A DNA stretch of 64,000 nt from Alphaproteobacteria bacterium. Lineage in GTDB: Bacteria > Myxococcota_A > UBA796 > GCA-2862545. This document shows, piece after piece, positions 59,959-64,000 of this stretch (the first letter of the stretch is position 1; every line of letters begins with the position of its first letter). The notes below the pieces were generated by a model. That model did not search any database and was not told the DNA's origin. It saw only the letters and a list, made by a program, of their open reading frames with translations. The DNA lies in the NCBI GenBank assembly GCA_020632955.1, contig JACKEO010000022.1:4487-68486 (forward strand), in the 5' to 3' direction. The position numbers were made by a program, and so were the translations under genes.

Positions 59959-61485
59959 GTGGTCCTGCTCGGCCTGCTGGCCCTCTTCCTCGTGCTCGTC
60001 GTGGTGTACGACCTCGTGCAGACGAAGCACGCGATCCTGCGCAACTTCCCGATCGTCGGTCACTTCCGCTACCTGCTGGAGGCCGTGGGACCGGAGCTGC
60101 GGCAGTACATCGTCACCGACAACGACGAGGAGCGGCCCTTCAGCCGCGACCAGCGGTCGTGGATCTACGCGAGCGCCAAGCGCCAGAACAACCTGGCCGG
60201 CTTCGGCACCGACAACGACCTCGACCACTGCGTGGACTACCCGGTGCTCTGCCACGCGGCCTTCCCCTACCGGGACCCCGTCCCCGAGGAGGAGCGCGCC
60301 GCAGGAGGCTGGTCGCTGCCCTGCGCCAAGGTGCTGGGCGGCCCGCGCGGTCGCCGCCACGCCTTCCGTCCCGCCTCGATCGTGAACACCTCGGCGATGA
60401 GCTTCGGCTCGCTGTCGGGCCCCGCGGTGCGGGCGATCAACGAGGGCTGCGCCCGGGCGGGCTGCCTGCAGAACACCGGCGAGGGCGGCATCAGCCCCCA
60501 CCACCTGCAGGGCGGACGGCTGATCTGGCAGCTGGGCACCGGCTACTTCGGCGCGCGCACCGCCGACGGGGACCTCGACCTCGACAAGCTCGTGGCCCGC
60601 GCCGCCGAGCACCCCGTGGCCGCCATCGAGCTGAAGCTGTCGCAGGGCGCGAAGCCCGGCATGGGCGGGGTGCTGCCGGGGGCCAAGGTCACGCCCGAGA
60701 TCGCCGCCATCCGCGACGTGCCGGTGGGCCAGACCGTGCACAGCCCGTCCTTCCACCGCGCCTTCTCCGACGTCGACGGCCTGCTCGACCTGATCGAGAC
60801 CATCGCCGACCGCACGGGCCTTCCGGTGGGCCTGAAGACGGCGGTGGGCGACCTCGACTTCTTCCGCACGCTGGCGCGCCGCATCCGCGAGACGGGGCGC
60901 TCGCCCGACCACCTGCAGATCGATGGCGGCGAGGGGGGCACGGGCGCCGGTCCGCGGGCGTGGGCCGACCACGTGGCGCTGCCCTTCCACCTGGCCTTCC
61001 CGCGCGTGTACCGGATCTTCGCGGAGGAGGGCGTGCACGAGGACCTGGTGTGGATCGGCTCGGGACGGCTGGGCCTGCCCGAGCGCGCGATGCTCGCGAT
61101 GGGCATGGGCTGCGACATGATCGCGGTGGCCCGCGAGGCGATGATGGCCGTGGGCTGCATCCAGGCCCAGCGCTGCCACACGGGCAACTGCCCCGCGGGG
61201 GTGGCGTCGCAGAACCCCTGGTACAGCCGCGGCCTCGTGCCCGCCGACAAGGCGCCCCGGCTGGCGAACTACGTGGTGGAGCTGCGCAAGGAGCTGCTGG
61301 GCCTCGCCCACTGCACGGGGGCGGCGCATCCCGGCCTCATCGGGCTGGAGCGGTTCGAGATCCTTGAGGGCCGGCTGGAGGGGCGCTGCGCCCGCGACGT
61401 CTTCGGCTACCAGGCCGGGTGGGGGCTGCCCTCGGCGGCCGACCGGGAGGCGGTGGTGGCGCTGATGGAGGGGCGGGCGGCCTGA
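59959..61485 (+). CDS. FMN-binding glutamate synthase family protein
   Basis: A 508-residue protein. One N-terminal membrane helix (VVLLGLLALFLVLVVVYDLV) is followed by the central/FMN domain of glutamate synthase: 'NTSAMSFGSLSGPAVRAINEG', 'ELKLSQGAKPGMGGVLPG', 'IDGGEGGTGAGP' and the iron-sulfur Cys motif 'CIQAQRCHTGNC' (about residues 400-411). It lacks the glutaminase and C-terminal domains, so it is not a full glutamate synthase. Members of this group have uncertain substrates. The GTG at 59959 has CGGAG five bases upstream; an ATG at 59929 is less likely. It is first in a possible operon with the LuxE/LuxC-like genes. Confidence 0.88.
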   Translation: MVLLGLLALFLVLVVVYDLVQTKHAILRNFPIVGHFRYLLEAVGPELRQYIVTDNDEERPFSRDQRSWIYASAKRQNNLAGFGTDNDLDHCVDYPVLCHAAFPYRDPVPEEERAAGGWSLPCAKVLGGPRGRRHAFRPASIVNTSAMSFGSLSGPAVRAINEGCARAGCLQNTGEGGISPHHLQGGRLIWQLGTGYFGARTADGDLDLDKLVARAAEHPVAAIELKLSQGAKPGMGGVLPGAKVTPEIAAIRDVPVGQTVHSPSFHRAFSDVDGLLDLIETIADRTGLPVGLKTAVGDLDFFRTLARRIRETGRSPDHLQIDGGEGGTGAGPRAWADHVALPFHLAFPRVYRIFAEEGVHEDLVWIGSGRLGLPERAMLAMGMGCDMIAVAREAMMAVGCIQAQRCHTGNCPAGVASQNPWYSRGLVPADKAPRLANYVVELRKELLGLAHCTGAAHPGLIGLERFEILEGRLEGRCARDVFGYQAGWGLPSAADREAVVALMEGRAA

Positions 61486-61566
61486 TCCGCGTCGCGCGTC
61501 TCACCTCGTCTCCCACCCGTCGTGGGCCCGCTGCCGCCGGTTAGCTCCCCGCCACCGGAGGCTGTC

Positions 61567-62649
61567 GTGCCCCACCCCGTCCCCGCCGACCCTGCCGCCG
61601 TGGCGGCCGCCCGCGACGCGCTCGACGCCCACGTGCGCGCGATGGTGGCCCGGCACTTCTCGCCCGAGACGGGCACGCCCTTCTGGCTGCGTTGGGCCGC
61701 CGAGGCCGGGTGGGACCCCCGCGTGGAGGTGCGCGGCGCCGACGACCTCCTGCGCTTCCCGCCCTTCGACAAGGCCTGGGTGCGCGGCGCGCCGCACGCC
61801 GACTGGATCCCCCTCGACCGGGTGGGCCAGCCCTTCCACGTCTTCGAGACCGGCGGCACCACGGGCCTGCCGCTGCAGCGCCTGTCGTGGACCGACCACC
61901 TCGTGGACTACGCGCAGTTCGCCCCCTCGCTGCCCGACGAGGCCTACCCGCCGGGTTCCGCCTGGCTCATCGCGGGGCCCACGGGTCCGCGTCGCCTGCG
62001 GCTCGCCATGGAGCACCTCGCCCACTGCCGCGGCGGCATCGCCTACCACCTCGATCTCGACCCCCGCTGGGTGCGCAAGCTGCTCGCGGCGGGCGATGCG
62101 GCGGGCGCGCGGGCCTACCAGGATCACGTGGTGGCCCAGGCCGTCACCCTGCTGAAGCACCGCGAGATCCGCTGCATGTTCACCACGCCGCGGCTGCTCG
62201 AGGCGCTGTCGGAGGCCGTGTCGCTGCCCGAGGTGGGTCTCACGGGCGTGCTGGTGGGCGGCACGTCGATGGACCCGCAGACCGTGCGCTTCCTCGCCGA
62301 GGAGGTGTGCGAGGGGCAGGTGCGCTTCACCGCCGTGTACGGCAACACCCTGATGGGCCTGGCCGCCGCGGAGCCCGTGGAGCGCTGGGACTTCGAGATC
62401 GTCTACCACGCACCCCAGCCCCGAGCGGTGCTGCGGGTGGTGGACGACGCGGGGCAGCCCGTGCCCTACGGCACCCGCGGGCAGGTGGAGCTGAGCACGC
62501 TCACGCCGGAGTGGTTCATGCCGCGCCTGCTGGAGCGCGACGAGGCCATCCGTCGTCCGCCCTGCGCCGAGCACCCCTGGGACGGGGTGGGCGACGTGCG
62601 CCCCTTCGGCACGGCCGCGGGCAAGCAGACCATCGAGGGCGTCTACTGA
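61567..62649 (+). CDS. LuxE/phenylacetate-CoA-ligase-like adenylating enzyme
   Basis: A 360-residue protein. The AMP-binding motif 'FETGGTTGLPLQR' is near residues 93-105. 'CMFTTPRLLEAL', 'LVGGTSMDPQTVRFLAEEV' and 'VYGNTLMG' fit the large domain of acyl-activating enzymes. The small C-terminal domain is reduced, as in LuxE acyl-protein synthetases and the EhpF group. It would activate a carboxylic acid as an acyl-adenylate or thioester. GTG with GGAGG six bases upstream. The stop overlaps the start of an acyl-CoA-reductase-like gene by one base (TGATG), so the two probably form an acid-to-aldehyde pair. Confidence 0.75.
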   Translation: MPHPVPADPAAVAAARDALDAHVRAMVARHFSPETGTPFWLRWAAEAGWDPRVEVRGADDLLRFPPFDKAWVRGAPHADWIPLDRVGQPFHVFETGGTTGLPLQRLSWTDHLVDYAQFAPSLPDEAYPPGSAWLIAGPTGPRRLRLAMEHLAHCRGGIAYHLDLDPRWVRKLLAAGDAAGARAYQDHVVAQAVTLLKHREIRCMFTTPRLLEALSEAVSLPEVGLTGVLVGGTSMDPQTVRFLAEEVCEGQVRFTAVYGNTLMGLAAAEPVERWDFEIVYHAPQPRAVLRVVDDAGQPVPYGTRGQVELSTLTPEWFMPRLLERDEAIRRPPCAEHPWDGVGDVRPFGTAAGKQTIEGVY

Positions 62650-64000
62650 TGCCCTGGCACGTCCCCATCCTGCGGCACGGCGAGGTGTACCGCTCGCTGC
62701 AGACCGCACCCGTGCCCGACGTGCGCGGCCGGGGCGACGTGGGGGAGGTGTCGCTGGCCAACGCCGGGCTCTTCCGCCGCGACCTGCGGCGTCTGCCGGC
62801 GGCGCGCGAGGCCCTGCGGGCGATGGGGGTGGTGGAGCGGATGGCCGCCACGGTGCGTGCGGCCGAGCTCTTCCTCACCGCCGAGCTGCCCTGCGGGGAC
62901 GACCTGATGGGTCCGCAGGCCTACGTGGAGGCGTGCAGCGCGTCCACGGGGCTGCCCCAGGCGCTGGTGCGCCAGAACATGGACAAGATCGCCCACGTCT
63001 GCCGCGAGATCGCCACCGTGCTGGGAGGGCTCACGCGGGGCCTCGACCTGCGGGTGCTCGACGCGGGCGTGGGCGTGCAGGACGGGCGCGCCCTGTCGTA
63101 CGTGCCCACGGCGGCGGCGCTGGCGGCGGTGCTGCCCAGCAACAGCCCGGGGGTGCACAGCCTGTGGATCCCCGCCCTGGCGCTGCAGACGCCGGTGGTG
63201 CTCAAGCCGGGGTCGGGCGACCCGTGGACCCCGCTGCGGCTCGTCCAGGCCCTGATCGCAGGCGGCCTGCCGGCCGAGGCCTTCGGCTTCTACCCGGCCG
63301 AGCGGCAGGTGGGGGCCGAGCTGGTGGAGCTGCACGACCGCGCGCTGGTGTTCGGCGGTCCCGACCTGGCGCGGCGCTACGCGGGGCGTCCCGACGTGCA
63401 GGTGCACGGGCCCGGATTCGCCAAGGTGCTGCTGGGTGACGACACCGTGGACGCCTGGGCCGAGCACCTCGACCTGCTGGCCACGTCGGTGGCCCGCAAC
63501 GGGGGCCGCAGCTGCATCAACGCCAGCACCATCGTGGTGCCCCGTCACGCCGACGCGCTGGCCGACGCGCTGGCCGTGCGGCTCGCCGCGATCGAGCCCC
63601 GTCCCCTCGACCATCCCGACGCCGGCCTCGCCGCCTTCGCCGACGCGCCCGTGGCCGCCGCCATCGACGCCCGCCTCGACGACCTGCTCGCCGGCGCGCG
63701 CCAGGTGGGTCCGGTGGGTCCGCGGCGGGTGGTGGTGGACGGCCTCACCTACCTGCGTCCCACCGTGGTGCGTTGCGGCCCCGACCACCCCCTGGCGAAG
63801 ACGGAGCACGGCTTCCCCTTCGTGAGCGTGGTGGAGGTGCCCTCCGAGCGCGTGGTGGACTGGCTGGGTCCCACCCTGGTGCTCACCGCGATCACCGCCG
63901 ACCCCGCCCTGCGCCGGGCCCTGCTCGTGGCCGACCACGTCGACCGCCTGCACCTCGGCGCCGTGCCCACCACGTCGATCGGCTGGGACCAGCCCCACGA
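62649..64000 (+). CDS. Acyl-CoA reductase/aldehyde dehydrogenase-like protein (LuxC-like, 3' end outside window)
   Basis: 450 residues are visible and the frame is open at the window end. 'VLPSNSPGVHSLWIPALALQTPVVLKPGSGDPWTPLRL', in parts, is the NAD(P)-binding core of aldehyde dehydrogenases. 'FGGPDLARRYAG' is next, and the catalytic Cys is in 'NGGRSCINASTIVVP' (Cys289). The layout, including an N-terminal extension, fits LuxC-type acyl-CoA reductases. It would reduce an activated acyl group to the aldehyde. It begins inside the stop of the adenylating enzyme gene. Confidence 0.82.
   Translation, partial: MPWHVPILRHGEVYRSLQTAPVPDVRGRGDVGEVSLANAGLFRRDLRRLPAAREALRAMGVVERMAATVRAAELFLTAELPCGDDLMGPQAYVEACSASTGLPQALVRQNMDKIAHVCREIATVLGGLTRGLDLRVLDAGVGVQDGRALSYVPTAAALAAVLPSNSPGVHSLWIPALALQTPVVLKPGSGDPWTPLRLVQALIAGGLPAEAFGFYPAERQVGAELVELHDRALVFGGPDLARRYAGRPDVQVHGPGFAKVLLGDDTVDAWAEHLDLLATSVARNGGRSCINASTIVVPRHADALADALAVRLAAIEPRPLDHPDAGLAAFADAPVAAAIDARLDDLLAGARQVGPVGPRRVVVDGLTYLRPTVVRCGPDHPLAKTEHGFPFVSVVEVPSERVVDWLGPTLVLTAITADPALRRALLVADHVDRLHLGAVPTTSIGWDQPH

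Noticed and set aside
1..64000. tRNA, rRNA, CRISPR arrays and insertion sequences
   Set aside because: None seen by eye: no transposase motifs, no regularly spaced repeats, and no cloverleaf-type sequence recognised.

Overview
The window is very GC-rich, with strong G/C preference at third codon positions, GGAGG-type Shine-Dalgarno sites, many GTG starts and dense gene packing. The encoded proteins point to an uncultured Myxococcota-like (former Deltaproteobacteria) bacterium: several lipoproteins carry a lipobox followed by Asp-Thr-Gly or Asp-Ser-Gly linkers, and there are kelch/Ig-like giant secreted proteins, an AgmX/PglI-type C-terminal domain, a VWA lipoprotein and a ferritin-like lipoprotein. 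The taxonomic call is inference; there is no rRNA gene, tRNA, CRISPR array or complete insertion sequence that I can see.

Layout. 1-5301 is the 3' part of a giant Ig-like plus 12-kelch surface protein. 5483-10485 is an accessory, partly decayed stretch: a DUF4143 ATPase with a perfect inverted repeat over its start, a remnant of a sulfatase 3' end (97 bp identical to the live sulfatase at 10391-11764), a VWA lipoprotein, a frameshifted CDS, a remnant of a second DUF4143 ATPase, and a HigBA-like toxin-antitoxin operon with twin operators. 10391-24760 holds comF, secreted proteins, an AlkB/FAH pair with a palindromic operator candidate, an SRAP/SGNH pair, a 1208-residue lipase-like lipoprotein coupled to an outer-membrane barrel, and a protoporphyrinogen oxidase.

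24746-33470 is a leftward six-gene operon: a membrane protein, a fused class II aldolase/short-chain dehydrogenase, a second membrane protein, an SGNH hydrolase, methylthioadenosine phosphorylase and a GT87-like transferase. The phosphorylase plus aldolase combination suggests 5'-deoxynucleoside salvage. 33504-40443 holds a DAO-type oxidase, central metabolism (gpmI, mdh) and small envelope proteins. 40581-45518 is comEC followed tail to tail by an lgt-lgt-lspA-lspA cluster, a tandem duplication of two steps of lipoprotein maturation that fits the number of lipoproteins here.

45581-64000 holds ETF-ubiquinone oxidoreductase, an ECF sigma/FecR-like pair, a leftward operon of antiporter, SUMF1-like protein and PQQ propeller with a coiled-coil insert, a rightward DUF3311/SSS symporter/YaeQ set, a radical SAM protein with a SPASM-like cysteine cluster coupled to the Asp-Ser-Gly ferritin-like lipoprotein, a third SGNH hydrolase, a GltS-type FMN protein, and a LuxE-like/LuxC-like pair running off the end of the window. 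Many gene pairs are joined by 4-bp GTGA overlaps or short overlaps, so most of the window is organised in translationally coupled operons.
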